DNA from: an uncultured Collinsella sp.
GTDB lineage: Bacteria; Actinomycetota; Coriobacteriia; Coriobacteriales; Coriobacteriaceae
DNA: 64,000 nucleotides
Direction: 5' to 3'
Assembly (NCBI GenBank): GCA_902493375.1
Contig: CABUPH010000004.1
Span: 62,001 to 126,000, forward strand
In this document: positions 18,109 to 26,705 of the stretch, piece after piece
How the letters are laid out: each line of letters opens with the position of its first letter
Position numbering within the stretch: position 1 is the stretch's first letter
The notes under the pieces: model-generated
The model's input: only the letters and a program-made list of their open reading frames with translations
What the model was told of the DNA's origin: nothing
The model's database searches: none
Program-made: the position numbers and the translations under genes

Positions 18109-18651
18109 TTACTCGTGAACGATCTCGACATGGACGATCTCGTCGCCGGCACGCAGCTGCGAAATCACATCGAGACCCTCGACCGTGGTACCAAAGACGG
18201 TGTAACCGGAATCGAGGTTATGCTGGGCACCCAAGCAGAAGTAGAACTGCGAACCCGCGGAATCGGGGTCCATGGAGCGTGCCATGGCAAGGGCACCATC
18301 GACATGGCTGTTGCGCGGATTGGTGGCAAACTCGCCCTTGATGCAGTAGCCGGGGCCACCGGTACCGGGCATGCCGTCGGGGCCCTCAAGACCGGCAGCG
18401 ACGTCGGCGCCGGACATATCGCGGGTATTGGGGTCGCCACCCTGAATGACAAAGCCGGGCACATAGCGATGGAACTTAAGGCCATCATAGAAACCCATCG
18501 TGGAAAGCTCGCAGAAGTTCGCGACATGAATGGGAGCGCCCTCGCCGTCAAACTTGACCTTGATGGTACCCTTCGACGTCTCGATAACGGCGCACTCATC
18601 GCCGGCAAGCTGATACTCGGGTGTGTAGAGCTCTTTCTTAAAACCAAACAT
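18109..18651 (-). CDS. Cyclophilin-type peptidyl-prolyl isomerase
   Basis: A 180-aa cytoplasmic cyclophilin catalysing proline cis-trans isomerisation. Seen: FCELSTMGFYDGLKFHRYVPGF (active-site FHR), VIQGGDPNTRD, GSQFYFCLGAQHNLDSGYTVFG. It has no signal peptide. A GAGGAAGG ribosome site precedes the ATG. It has its own promoter and lies 11 bases upstream of the TPR gene. Confidence 0.93.
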   Translation of the reverse strand: MFGFKKELYTPEYQLAGDECAVIETSKGTIKVKFDGEGAPIHVANFCELSTMGFYDGLKFHRYVPGFVIQGGDPNTRDMSGADVAAGLEGPDGMPGTGGPGYCIKGEFATNPRNSHVDGALAMARSMDPDSAGSQFYFCLGAQHNLDSGYTVFGTTVEGLDVISQLRAGDEIVHVEIVHE

Positions 18652-18690
18652 GTGGTTCCTTCCTCGTGCGTTTAAAGCATATTTGTACGA

Positions 18691-18720
18691 ATTGTAGCAA
18701 TAAGCATGCGCTTACATCAA
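18691..18720 (-). promoter_or_regulatory. Cyclophilin-TPR promoter
   Basis: Minus strand -35 TTGATG (18715-18720), 18-bp spacer, -10 TACAAT (18691-18696), about 40 bases upstream of the cyclophilin ATG. Confidence 0.65.
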
Positions 18721-18758
18721 TTGCGCACGTAGGTTATGCCGACTATGGCGAACTAATT

Positions 18759-19901
18759 TTAGGAACGCTGCTGCGGCTTCCAGGAGCCCACGTTGGCGTC
18801 GTACTGGTTCAGCGCGCTGTTGCCGCCCTGTGCGATGGGCGCCAGGATCTCGCTTTGGTGGGAACTCATCGACTCACCATCGGGAATGGCCAGCGAGATA
18901 TCCCAGCTCTGGCAGATCACATCGACGCGCTCATACATCCACTCGGCAAGCTGCTTTAAGTGGGCGATGTCGTCCGCATAGACCGTATCGTCTTGGTACT
19001 TAAGGTTGTTGAGCTCATCTTGCGTCTTTTTGATCTGGTCGCGCAGGGCGTAGGCACTCTGCGACAGCTCCTGGCGGGTGGACAGCGGCGTTCGGAGATA
19101 GCCGTTGTTAAAGGAATCGATGACCTCGCCAATCTGGTCCTCGTCACCGTAGGACACGATGGTCTGATACAGACCGTCGAGCCTGGTATAGAGCTGATCA
19201 TCGGTAAGCACGGTTTCTTCCTGGACCACCTCGGCAGAATCGTCCTGCTTGGTATCGTCCTCAGTCGCCTCGCCCTTTTGGCGCGTGGGGAAGGTCGTCT
19301 GCGCGGCCTGGCCAAACTGGTCATAGAAGCCAGGCATGACACCCATGGGATCGGTCGTCACGAACCAATAGGCACCGCCGCAAACGACGGCAAAGACCGC
19401 GATGACGATGAGCGGCTTGGGGATATGACGCTTGTGCTTGTGATAGGCGTCCTCGTCGGGGTGCACCTTGCGCTTGGACTTTTGAGCATCGTCGTGCAGG
19501 GAAACCGGCGTAGGAATATCGACCTTGGGGATACCGAAATCCTTATCGAAAGCCGGCAGCACGCAGGTCTCATTGGGGTCGGCGGCGTCCGAAAGCACCG
19601 CGGCGGCAGAGGCCGGCGCATGCGGCACCTCGGTATCGATCTGTTCTTGCGTTAGGCGCGGAAAGCCCGCCGTGCGGCCCGCTGCCAGGTCGGATGCGGC
19701 CGCGTCCTCGGAGAGGATACCCGGAGCGGGGCGTCCGCATTTGGGGCACGTACGATCATGCGGAGAAAGACGGGCACCGCAGCCCTCACAGAACACGAAC
19801 TCGGTGTGCTCGGGACCATCGCCCGGACCCACATAGGCGTTGCAGTAGGGGCAGAACGAGGCGCCGTCCTCGATAGTCTTAAGGCAATGCGGGCAGATCA
19901 C
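18759..19901 (-). CDS. Double zinc-ribbon single-pass membrane protein
   Basis: A 380-aa protein starting directly with ICPHCLKTIEDGASFCPYC, followed by a second ribbon (CEGCGARLSPHDRTCPKCG). A disordered acidic stretch precedes one transmembrane helix (~165-185), then an external helical domain of ~190 residues. The GTG at 19901 is chosen because AGAGG precedes it and the ribbon begins at once; an in-frame TTG at 19931 is the alternative. Function unknown. Confidence 0.7.
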   Translation of the reverse strand: MICPHCLKTIEDGASFCPYCNAYVGPGDGPEHTEFVFCEGCGARLSPHDRTCPKCGRPAPGILSEDAAASDLAAGRTAGFPRLTQEQIDTEVPHAPASAAAVLSDAADPNETCVLPAFDKDFGIPKVDIPTPVSLHDDAQKSKRKVHPDEDAYHKHKRHIPKPLIVIAVFAVVCGGAYWFVTTDPMGVMPGFYDQFGQAAQTTFPTRQKGEATEDDTKQDDSAEVVQEETVLTDDQLYTRLDGLYQTIVSYGDEDQIGEVIDSFNNGYLRTPLSTRQELSQSAYALRDQIKKTQDELNNLKYQDDTVYADDIAHLKQLAEWMYERVDVICQSWDISLAIPDGESMSSHQSEILAPIAQGGNSALNQYDANVGSWKPQQRS

Positions 19902-20004
19902 GGCATCCTCTTTTCGAAGCAATTCAAACAATCGAGGTTAGAGCATAACATCGCCACGGCCCCACAGGAACAAGGCACCAATTCAACATCGCCAGGGCGC
20001 GTAG

Positions 20005-22743
20005 CTACTTCTTCTTTTTGCTTGGCATCGAGACTTTGATGCCTTGGGCGGACTTGGTCACGCGAGAGCGCTTGGCTCCGGCACTCCTCTTTTTCTTGGG
20101 CTGGGCCTGGGCCACGCCCTCGAGCGCGCGGGCCTCGGCCTCGCGAACGGTGCGATCTTCGCGGCGCTGCGCCATGTCGGCGGCGACGCGCTTGGCAAAA
20201 CGCTCGGCCGTCGAACCCGTCGAGCTCACCTTGCCGCCACCGCGACCCAGGTGGACGCGCACACCGCGGCCAAAACCAGTTGCAGCATGACGACGACGCG
20301 GCTTGAGCGAATCCATCATCGTGGCGAGCTTAAAGAACACCGAGCAGGTAAAGACCACGATGACAGCCAAGATAACCATCTGGCCCATCGACAGGTTGGC
20401 AATAGACAGCAGCTCTGGGAATCCGATAACGCCCACCAGGATGCCGGCGACTACAAACACAAAGAGCACCACACGTAAGGGCGTGAGAGGCTGCGAGATG
20501 CGCCAGATCAGGCTGACGCTCGCCGCGCACGACGTAAGCAGGCACATCGTAGACAGCGTAAGCTGGCTAAAGCCAAACACGCGCGCCACAAAGATATCGA
20601 GCGCCGCAGCCAAAATGACCGCAATCGACGCCGGCAGTGCCCGCTTGAGCACGTTCGTCAGGAACGACCCCTTCACGCGAGCATTGTTGGGCTCCAGGCC
20701 CAACACAAAGCCCGGCGCGCCGATGCAGAAGAAGTTAATGAGCGTCATCTGGATGGGCTCGAAGGGGTACGGCGGCAACGCGATGCACAGCGCCGCCAGG
20801 CCCATAGAGAACAGCGTCTTGGTCAGGAATAGCGAGGCCGAACGCTGCAGGTTGTTGATGGAGCGACGGCCCTCGGCCACCACGGCGGGCATCGAGGCAA
20901 AGTCGTTGTCGACGAGTACGATCTCGGCCACGTTGCGCGCGGCATCGGAGCCGGCCGCCATGGCCACGGAGCAGTCGGCCTCCTTGAGCGCCAGCACGTC
21001 GTTGACGCCGTCGCCCGTCATGGCCACGGTGTGCTCGCGGCGCTTGAGCGCCTGCACGAGCTCACGCTTCTGCTGCGGGGTCACACGACCAAAGACATGG
21101 TAGCGGTCCACTGCGGAATCGAGCTTGGCCGGCGTATCGAGCGTCGTGGCGTCCACATAAGCGTCCGCCCCCGGCACGCCCACCACGCGTGCGATTGACG
21201 ACACCGTACGCGGGTCGTCGCCACTGATCACGTTGAGGGTCACGCCCTGCTCGTTAAAGTAGCCGATAGTCTCGGCCGCCGAGGTACGAATCTCGTCGCG
21301 GATGGTCACAAAGCCCACGGGCTCGGCCTCGCCCACCATATCCCCATCGGGCGTAAAGCCGTCCACGCGCGCCACCACGAGCACGCGGCAGGTATCGGCA
21401 AGCTCGGCGACACGGTTCTCGACCTGCGAAAACACACGCTCGGAAAGCACAAACTGCGCGGCGCCCATCACATAGGAGCCCTGCGCAAAAGAAGCGCCGC
21501 TCCATTTTTTAGACGACGAGAATGGAATGACCGACAGCGGCTCAGACACCTCGACCGGGCGATCGGCGTAATAGTTGAGCAGCGCTTGGCAGGTCTCGTT
21601 GGCATCGGCCGAAGTCGCACGTGCCACGTTAGCCAGCGCAAAATCGAGCACTGTGGTATCGACGGGAACAGCCGCCTCGTCCGAGCCGGCGCCTAGGCTC
21701 ACGCCCTCAACCGGCAAAGGATAGGTGCCCTCGACCTCCATGCGGCCCGACGTGATAGTGCCCGTCTTGTCCAGGCACAGCACGTCGACGCGAGCGAGCG
21801 TCTCGATGCAGTAGAGCTGCTGCGCCAGCACCTTGCGGCGGGCCAGGCGCACCGTGGCGATGGCGAGCACCGACGAGGTCAGCAGCACCAGGCCTTGCGG
21901 GATCATGCCCAGCAGGGCGCCCACCGTGGACAGCAGCGCCGACGAAGGCACATGACCAGCCAACAGCTCGGAGAAGCACCACGAAAGCGCGCTATCGCCC
22001 GGGGTTCCCGCGGCATCCCACAGCTCGCTCACACTCGAGGCAAACAACGCCAAACCGAGCGGGATCATGATGATGCTCGCAAAGCGCACGATGGCGTTAA
22101 GCGCGTTCATGATCTCGGAATTGACCTTTTTGACGTACTTGGCCTCGTTATTAATTTTGGCCACGTAGTTGTCGGCGCCGACATGGATCACGCGGGCGCG
22201 CAGCAGGCCCGAGTCGATAAAGCTGCCGCTCATGAGCTCGGAACCGGGCTGTTTCTTAATAAGGTCGCTCTCGCCCGTCAGCAGGCTCTCGTTCACGAGC
22301 GCCTCGCCCGAAACCACCACGGCGTCAGCGGGAATCTGGTCGCCGCGCCCCAGGCGGATGATGTCGTCGAGCACGATCTGGTCCAGGTCGAGCTCCACCT
22401 CGGCGCCGTCGCGCACCGCGATGGCCTTCTTGGAGGTCAGCAGCGTGAGCTTATCGACCATCTTATTGGAACGCATGGACTGGATGACGCCAATGGCGGT
22501 ATTGAGGAACACCACGAACAGGAACGTCAGATTCTTAAACGAACCGGTCAAAATGACCAGGAACGCCAAGATCACGTTGATCAAATTGAACAGCGTGCAG
22601 AGGTTCTCGATGATGAGCTCTTTGACCGACTTGGTCTTGAGCTCCATGTTGCGGTTGATTTTACCGGCGGCGATGCGCTCCTCGACCTCGGCGGTCGAAA
22701 GTCCGCGCTCGATATCCGTTGCTGCCATACCACGTCCCATCAC
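20005..22743 (-). CDS. P-type cation-transporting ATPase
   Basis: A 912-aa P-type pump. Seen: LLTGES (actuator dephosphorylation motif), CLDKTGTITSG (phosphorylated Asp), GDGVNDVLALKEAD hinge, and about ten transmembrane segments. No N-terminal metal-binding CxxC domain, so Ca2+/Mg2+/monovalent ions are more likely than copper. The C-terminal ~70 residues are unusually basic (KKKRSAGAKRSRVTKS). The start may be GTG 22743 or ATG 22740/22728. The native upstream neighbour was the tRNA-Arg terminator. Confidence 0.88.
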   Translation of the reverse strand: MMGRGMAATDIERGLSTAEVEERIAAGKINRNMELKTKSVKELIIENLCTLFNLINVILAFLVILTGSFKNLTFLFVVFLNTAIGVIQSMRSNKMVDKLTLLTSKKAIAVRDGAEVELDLDQIVLDDIIRLGRGDQIPADAVVVSGEALVNESLLTGESDLIKKQPGSELMSGSFIDSGLLRARVIHVGADNYVAKINNEAKYVKKVNSEIMNALNAIVRFASIIMIPLGLALFASSVSELWDAAGTPGDSALSWCFSELLAGHVPSSALLSTVGALLGMIPQGLVLLTSSVLAIATVRLARRKVLAQQLYCIETLARVDVLCLDKTGTITSGRMEVEGTYPLPVEGVSLGAGSDEAAVPVDTTVLDFALANVARATSADANETCQALLNYYADRPVEVSEPLSVIPFSSSKKWSGASFAQGSYVMGAAQFVLSERVFSQVENRVAELADTCRVLVVARVDGFTPDGDMVGEAEPVGFVTIRDEIRTSAAETIGYFNEQGVTLNVISGDDPRTVSSIARVVGVPGADAYVDATTLDTPAKLDSAVDRYHVFGRVTPQQKRELVQALKRREHTVAMTGDGVNDVLALKEADCSVAMAAGSDAARNVAEIVLVDNDFASMPAVVAEGRRSINNLQRSASLFLTKTLFSMGLAALCIALPPYPFEPIQMTLINFFCIGAPGFVLGLEPNNARVKGSFLTNVLKRALPASIAVILAAALDIFVARVFGFSQLTLSTMCLLTSCAASVSLIWRISQPLTPLRVVLFVFVVAGILVGVIGFPELLSIANLSMGQMVILAVIVVFTCSVFFKLATMMDSLKPRRRHAATGFGRGVRVHLGRGGGKVSSTGSTAERFAKRVAADMAQRREDRTVREAEARALEGVAQAQPKKKRSAGAKRSRVTKSAQGIKVSMPSKKKK

Positions 22744-22759
22744 GTCGCGTCGGTATAAG

Positions 22760-22792
22760 AAAAACCGCCCGGACCATGCGAGGTTCGGACGG
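22760..22792 (-). terminator. Original tRNA-Arg terminator, now separated from the tRNA
   Basis: Minus-strand hairpin with an 11-bp stem (one A-C mismatch, one G-U) and UCGCAU loop followed by TTTTTC. Joining the two att cores places it immediately after the tRNA-Arg CCA end, where a tRNA terminator belongs. It now lies between the prophage and the ATPase gene. Confidence 0.75.
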
Positions 22793-22803
22793 TCTTACGT
22801 TCG

Positions 22804-22813
22804 ATGGTGCCCC
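22804..22813. other. attL core
   Basis: ATGGTGCCCC, identical to the ten bases 59996-60005 that form the tRNA-Arg 3' end. Flanking bases differ on both sides (G after it here, A in attR), so the shared core is exactly ten bases. Confidence 0.8.
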
Positions 22814-22942
22814 GTCTGCCTAGATTCTAGAACCGAGATCTGTGCCATTGGGACCGTCGTGCTGCTCAGGATACCACGGGCGGCGTAGCGTCACCTTTTC
22901 TCGAGAAAAAAGCCCGCCCGGGATAACCCGAGCGGGCCGCGG
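22814..22942 (+). other. Phage left arm: alternative recombinase C-terminal codons
   Basis: When attL and attR cores are recombined in the excised circle, the recombinase frame runs from TGG-TGC-CCC into 22814-22888, adding 24 residues that begin VCLDSRTEI and end LLRIPRAA before TAG. In the lysogen this piece has no start and is silent. The rest of the stretch holds only the terminator at 22905-22937. Confidence 0.7.
22905..22937 (-). terminator. Terminator after the phage lysis genes
   Basis: Minus-strand GC-rich 11-bp stem (GCCCGCTCGGG/CCCGGGCGGGC), TTAT loop, then TTTTTTCTC. Last element of the long minus-strand late transcript. Confidence 0.85.
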
Positions 22943-23032
22943 CTAGTGCCGGTTGATGCTCACGAGACACAGGCCGATTGTCGCCACGGTGCCGCCGAAG
23001 AGCGCGCCGAGGACGAATGCCAACGCGATCAT
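22943..23032 (-). CDS. 29-aa membrane peptide after the amidase
   Basis: A 29-residue peptide made of one hydrophobic helix (MIALAFVLGALFGGTVATI...) with a short polar end. Its ATG lies one base after the amidase stop, so translation is probably coupled. It could be a pinholin-like or accessory lysis peptide; this is inferred only from position and hydrophobicity. Confidence 0.5.
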   Translation of the reverse strand: MIALAFVLGALFGGTVATIGLCLVSINRH

Positions 23033-23033
23033 G

Positions 23034-24098
23034 CTAGTACGGGTTGCCGTCGGTGACGCACACCTGGAGTCGGTCGAGCGGCTCGCCGTAGAAACCGGCG
23101 TAGTCGTCGCCGCCATATGTGGAGCCATCGTCGCACACAGCATCGAGCCACCCGGCGCGCGCGGTGGTCTGCGAGCGGTACCACGCCTGCTTGTACTCCT
23201 CGCCGCCCGGGGTCACGTAGTACATGCGCACGCCGTCGATGGTGTGGCCGGCGATGCCCGCGCAGCCGTTCACGGTGTCGTTGCGGTCGCCCTTGGAAAC
23301 GTAATCGAGCCAGCCGTCCTCGATAGTATGCACCTGATACTTGAGCGTACCGCGGTCAACTCGGGCGCAAAGCAGGTCGTGCTGTCGGCACGGATACCCT
23401 GCAAAGCCGTTGTCCCCGGCGCCGAAGTCGGTCACCTCGTCCAGCCAGCCGCCACCCTTGAGGTGGAGGGAGTAGTGGACGGGGATGCGCTTGCCGGATG
23501 CCTTCGAGAAGCCGCCGGATGCCGCCTGGGCGGGCTTTGCCGCGGCAGGCTTAGCGGCGGTGGATGGGGCGGGTGCCTTGCCGCCCTTCATCGCGTCATA
23601 CCACGCCTGGGCGCGCTGCATGTAATGGTCGCGCTGGGAGCCCGCGAGCTCGCCGGGGCAGGCCGTGGCGCTCCAGTAGCGGTGCGGGAACACATTCTTG
23701 CACCACTCTGGGCGGCCGAGGCCGTAGTACAGGCACAGGGCCGCGACCAGATGTGCGCCGCTCTCGATTGCCTTCTCGTGGACCGTCCAAGGGTTGCTGC
23801 CGCTGTTCGCGTGCTCGATGGAGATGGTCGTGTCGTTGCCGCGTCCGGTGCCGATTCCGTCGCCGCAGGCGTAGGCGCGGTCGAGATCGTTGACGTGCTG
23901 CACGATGTAGCCGTTGCGGTCGACCGAGTAGTGCGCCGAGCAGCCGTTGGCGCCCCAGATGCCGTTGCACTGGCCGGCGTTGAGGTCGCCGGCCATGTGG
24001 TGGATGGTCACGCCCCTGATGCCGAACGGGCGGCCTGCGGAGAAGTTGCGCACCAGAAGCTTGTACTCGTCCGGCTGGACGTTCGCGAAGTCTGCCAT
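23034..24098 (-). CDS. Endolysin: N-acetylmuramoyl-L-alanine amidase with ChW-like wall-binding repeats
   Basis: A 354-aa lysin. Residues ~1-170 form an amidase_2/PGRP domain: GVTIHHMAGDL (first zinc His), ISIEHAN, and HRYWSATACPGEL (second zinc His, Cys). An Ala/Pro/Lys linker (~180-205) leads to a region with repeated W-L-D and G-x-x-I-D-G-V patterns like clostridial hydrophobic-W repeats. No signal peptide, so it depends on the holin. The start at 24098 has an AGGAGG-type site. Confidence 0.88.
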   Translation of the reverse strand: MADFANVQPDEYKLLVRNFSAGRPFGIRGVTIHHMAGDLNAGQCNGIWGANGCSAHYSVDRNGYIVQHVNDLDRAYACGDGIGTGRGNDTTISIEHANSGSNPWTVHEKAIESGAHLVAALCLYYGLGRPEWCKNVFPHRYWSATACPGELAGSQRDHYMQRAQAWYDAMKGGKAPAPSTAAKPAAAKPAQAASGGFSKASGKRIPVHYSLHLKGGGWLDEVTDFGAGDNGFAGYPCRQHDLLCARVDRGTLKYQVHTIEDGWLDYVSKGDRNDTVNGCAGIAGHTIDGVRMYYVTPGGEEYKQAWYRSQTTARAGWLDAVCDDGSTYGGDDYAGFYGEPLDRLQVCVTDGNPY

Positions 24099-24099
24099 G

Positions 24100-24405
24100 T
24101 TAGTCCTCCTTGATGTCGCCGAGCGCCAGCAGCGCGTCGAGCCACTTGTCCGTGATTCCCACGCTCTTGAAGGCCGCGTAGGCCACCTGAACGCCGCCGA
24201 CGGCGGCGAAGATGGACGTAACCCATGCCGAGGGTTCGGTCGGGACGCCGCCCGACATGGCCGTGAGGGCGCCGCATCCCGCCGAGACGGCGATGGCCGT
24301 CCAGCGGGCGACATTGCCCGTCATCGCCTTCGTCTTGATGGCCTGCACGATGTACGGCACGACCAGCACCGTGCAAACCGTGAGGCCTGCCTGAATGTCC
24401 GTCAC
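24100..24405 (-). CDS. Probable phage holin
   Basis: A 101-aa protein with three hydrophobic stretches (IQAGLTVCTVLVVPYIVQAI, WTAIAVSAGCGALTAM, WVTSIFAAVGGVQVAYAAF) and an acidic end. It is directly upstream of the amidase gene, the normal holin position. The family was not identified from sequence alone. Confidence 0.72.
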   Translation of the reverse strand: MTDIQAGLTVCTVLVVPYIVQAIKTKAMTGNVARWTAIAVSAGCGALTAMSGGVPTEPSAWVTSIFAAVGGVQVAYAAFKSVGITDKWLDALLALGDIKED

Positions 24406-24415
24406 TTGGTATCTC

Positions 24416-24829
24416 CTATCTGTCGGATTCCTTGCTGTAGATCAGGTCGACGCGGTCGCAGATGTGGTCGACCTTCTCCGCCATTCCCTGGCTGCGCGCC
24501 TGACTGTGGGCCAAGTCGTTGTGCAGGACCTCGTTGGACGCCACGACCGACTCCATGAGGGTCTTCATGGCCTCCATGAGCGAGTTGCTTCGCTCCATCT
24601 GCGCGGCGATGCGGCCCTCCATCTGTGAGCGCTCGCGGTCCCGCTGCGCGCGCTCGTCGACCTCGGCCTGCTTCCGCTCCTCGCGCTTGAGGTCGATGCC
24701 GGCCTTGCGTTCGTTCTGCCTTTTGTATTCATCCAAAAACTGGCGGCCGAAGTAGAACGCTATGAGGCCGAGAAGGACGCCACCGAGCCATCCCGGCCCA
24801 TATGGCGCAAAGAGCTTGAGCACTTCCAT
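24416..24829 (-). CDS. Membrane-anchored coiled-coil protein of the lysis cassette
   Basis: A 137-aa protein: one N-terminal transmembrane helix (WLGGVLLGLIAFYFG, ~12-28) then a long charged coiled coil (EERKQAEVDERAQRDRERSQ). The layout recalls XhlA/hemolysin-type accessory lysis proteins but with the membrane segment first. The ATG at 24829 fits the preceding GGAAGGAGGGC site. Confidence 0.6.
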   Translation of the reverse strand: MEVLKLFAPYGPGWLGGVLLGLIAFYFGRQFLDEYKRQNERKAGIDLKREERKQAEVDERAQRDRERSQMEGRIAAQMERSNSLMEAMKTLMESVVASNEVLHNDLAHSQARSQGMAEKVDHICDRVDLIYSKESDR

Positions 24830-24849
24830 CCTGAGCGCCCTCCTTCCGC

Positions 24850-25017
24850 CTATTCGGCCGTGTACTCCTCGCCGGTGATCTCCTTGTACTCGTCGGCGGT
24901 AATCCACTTGCACTCGACTGCCTTATGCACTCGTGCCTTGCTCCAAAGAGGTCGGTCGTAGTACTTCTTGACGAGCGCGAAGTGCTTGGAGTGCTCGTCG
25001 GTCTTCTTCGTCGGCAT
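24850..25017 (-). CDS. XkdX-family phage protein, 55 aa
   Basis: A short protein with the XkdX pattern W-x-K-A-x-V-x-x-A-V-E then WITADEYKEITGEEY. Family members are found near tail-fibre and lysis genes of Gram-positive phages; function unknown. Its ATG overlaps the stop of the preceding gene (TAATG). Confidence 0.75.
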   Translation of the reverse strand: MPTKKTDEHSKHFALVKKYYDRPLWSKARVHKAVECKWITADEYKEITGEEYTAE

Positions 25018-25343
25018 TACTGGTCACCTCCGACCGTCATGAGCAGGTAGTCGATGTTTGCCGTGTTCTGCTCGGTCTGCGTCGGCTGCGACGCCCGCTC
25101 GCGCATCTGGTCGAGCAGCGCCGACACGTCGAGCGTCTCGCCGCTGTCGTAGGCGGCGAGCGCCGCGGTGTAGGCGAGCTTTCGCGCCTTCCGCTCAGCG
25201 TACTCGTCATCGTCGATAACGCCCGCGTCGTGCGCCGCGTCGGGGTCGCCGATCTGCGACAGCAGATCGCGCAGGGCGTTGACCTCGGCCATGGTGCCAT
25301 CTTGAAGCTCGTTGGGGCGCGGCATGTCTTCCTCAGTGTCCAT
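25017..25343 (-). CDS. Hypothetical phage protein, 108 aa
   Basis: An acidic helical protein (DDDEYAERKARKLAYTAALAAY) with a Gln/Thr-rich segment. It lies directly upstream of the XkdX gene; similar pairs occur at the end of tail modules in Gram-positive phages. An AGAGAGGAGT site precedes the ATG. Confidence 0.6.
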   Translation of the reverse strand: MDTEEDMPRPNELQDGTMAEVNALRDLLSQIGDPDAAHDAGVIDDDEYAERKARKLAYTAALAAYDSGETLDVSALLDQMRERASQPTQTEQNTANIDYLLMTVGGDQ

Positions 25344-25420
25344 GCGGACTCCTCTCTTGTCGGGGAATGTGCCGCCATCGTATTAGCGCCGTGAGATTGC
25401 CGAGCCGCTTTGATGGGCGC

Positions 25421-25451
25421 AAAGAAAGAAGGCGCGCAGCAGCACGCCTTC
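25421..25451 (-). terminator. Terminator after the DGR reverse transcriptase
   Basis: Minus-strand stem GAAGGCG/CGCCTTC with a 10-base loop and T-rich tail TTTCTTT. It ends the avd-TR-RT transcript before the lysis genes. Confidence 0.7.
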
Positions 25452-25481
25452 GATGCTTCTGTTATTTCGCAGCCGCTTCGC

Positions 25482-26705
25482 TTAGGCCGCTGCTTTGAGT
25501 TGCCGGTTCTCCGCTATTGCGAGGTCTTGCTTCCGCTTGAATCGTCCCTCGGGTTGGCCTGCATTGAGCACCCCCCCCTGCGCAAGATTTCCGAACAGGC
25601 TGCGGTACAGCGCGTCCATGGCCCGCACGCTGCGGTGCGCGTCCAGCCGTTTCATGCCTCCGCGCCAGCTCTGGTAGCTCTGCTCCACCTGCTCGAGGGT
25701 CATGACGCCATCGGTGACCATGCTGGCCATCTTCTTGAGCTTGCGGCGCTCCCGCGTTATGGAGTCTCGGCACGGCTTCACGACTATGCGGCCCGTCTCC
25801 GTGTAGAAGATGCGCTTCTTCAGCCACGTGAACCCGCGCGTGAGCTTCACCACGCGCGTCTTGCGCGGGTTCAGCTCGATGCCCAGCTCGGCGCATTTGC
25901 CCTCTATCAGCAGCAGGCACACCTGCAAGTAGTCCTTGGACTCGTGTATCAGGTAGAAGTCGTCCATGTAGCGCCCGTAAGACTCGGGGCGCAGCATCTC
26001 GGTCACATAGTGGTCGATGCGGTTGGGGTGGGCCACGGCGCATATCTGGTTCGGCTCGCTGCCCAGCCCCAGGCCCACATCGCCCTGCGCGTCTATCAGG
26101 CGGTGCTCCAAGGCGACCACGTGCGGATCTAGCAGCGCGGAGGCCACCTGGTCTTTGACGGGTTGGTGCGCTATGCGCGCGAAGTAGTCGGAAAAGTCGC
26201 CCAGGAGTATGTAGCCCTCGCGGCCGTGCCGCCTCCAGTGGTCGGCCAGGTGGCGCTTGAGCAGCTTCAGGGCGTAGTCGGTGCCGCGCCCCTTGATGTT
26301 CGCGGAGTTCGCGGCTATGAGGGTGGGCACGATCGCGGGCACGAGCGCGTTTTGTGCCAGGGACTTCTGTACCACGCGCTCGGGGAAGTGTACGGCGCTG
26401 ATATGGCGCAGCTTTCCGCGCTCCCACAGGTCGAACCGTATGAAGCCCCGGCATATGTCGCGCCCCTCCAAAAGGTCGCGGCGGGACAGGACGGCGTTGC
26501 GCAGGTAGCTTCTCATGTACCTCTGCGTGGACGACTTCCACATGACGCCCCGCGCGGCCTGCTTTGAAGCCTTGCACAGGCTGTTGAGGTCGGCCACGGT
26601 ATCAAGCGTGCACGCCTTGACGCGCTCGGCCTTGGCCTGCGCGCGCTTCTCCTCGCGGCGCTTGCGGCGCGCTGCCCGCCTTTGCTCGGAGTTCACAGGA
26701 GGCAC
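25482..26705 (-). CDS. DGR reverse transcriptase
   Basis: A retron/DGR-clade reverse transcriptase, up to 407 aa. It copies the template RNA with adenine-specific errors. Seen: first catalytic Asp in YILLGDFSDYF (~170), motif GLGLGSEPNQ (~211-220), catalytic YMDD (246-249), and the thumb with LNPRKTRVVKLTRGFTWLKKR. The N-terminal ~30 residues are very basic. The GTG start at 26705 lacks a clear ribosome site, so the true start may be internal. An eight-G run lies near the C-terminus. Order avd-TR-RT supports the DGR role. Confidence 0.93.
   Translation of the reverse strand: MPPVNSEQRRAARRKRREEKRAQAKAERVKACTLDTVADLNSLCKASKQAARGVMWKSSTQRYMRSYLRNAVLSRRDLLEGRDICRGFIRFDLWERGKLRHISAVHFPERVVQKSLAQNALVPAIVPTLIAANSANIKGRGTDYALKLLKRHLADHWRRHGREGYILLGDFSDYFARIAHQPVKDQVASALLDPHVVALEHRLIDAQGDVGLGLGSEPNQICAVAHPNRIDHYVTEMLRPESYGRYMDDFYLIHESKDYLQVCLLLIEGKCAELGIELNPRKTRVVKLTRGFTWLKKRIFYTETGRIVVKPCRDSITRERRKLKKMASMVTDGVMTLEQVEQSYQSWRGGMKRLDAHRSVRAMDALYRSLFGNLAQGGVLNAGQPEGRFKRKQDLAIAENRQLKAAA

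Noticed and set aside
22760..22860. A metal-sensing riboswitch upstream of the P-type ATPase: a 7-base segment (22852-22858) could pair with the terminator 5' arm.
   Set aside because: The pairing partner lies in phage DNA. Joining the att cores shows the hairpin is the tRNA-Arg terminator, and the 7-base match is explainable by chance.
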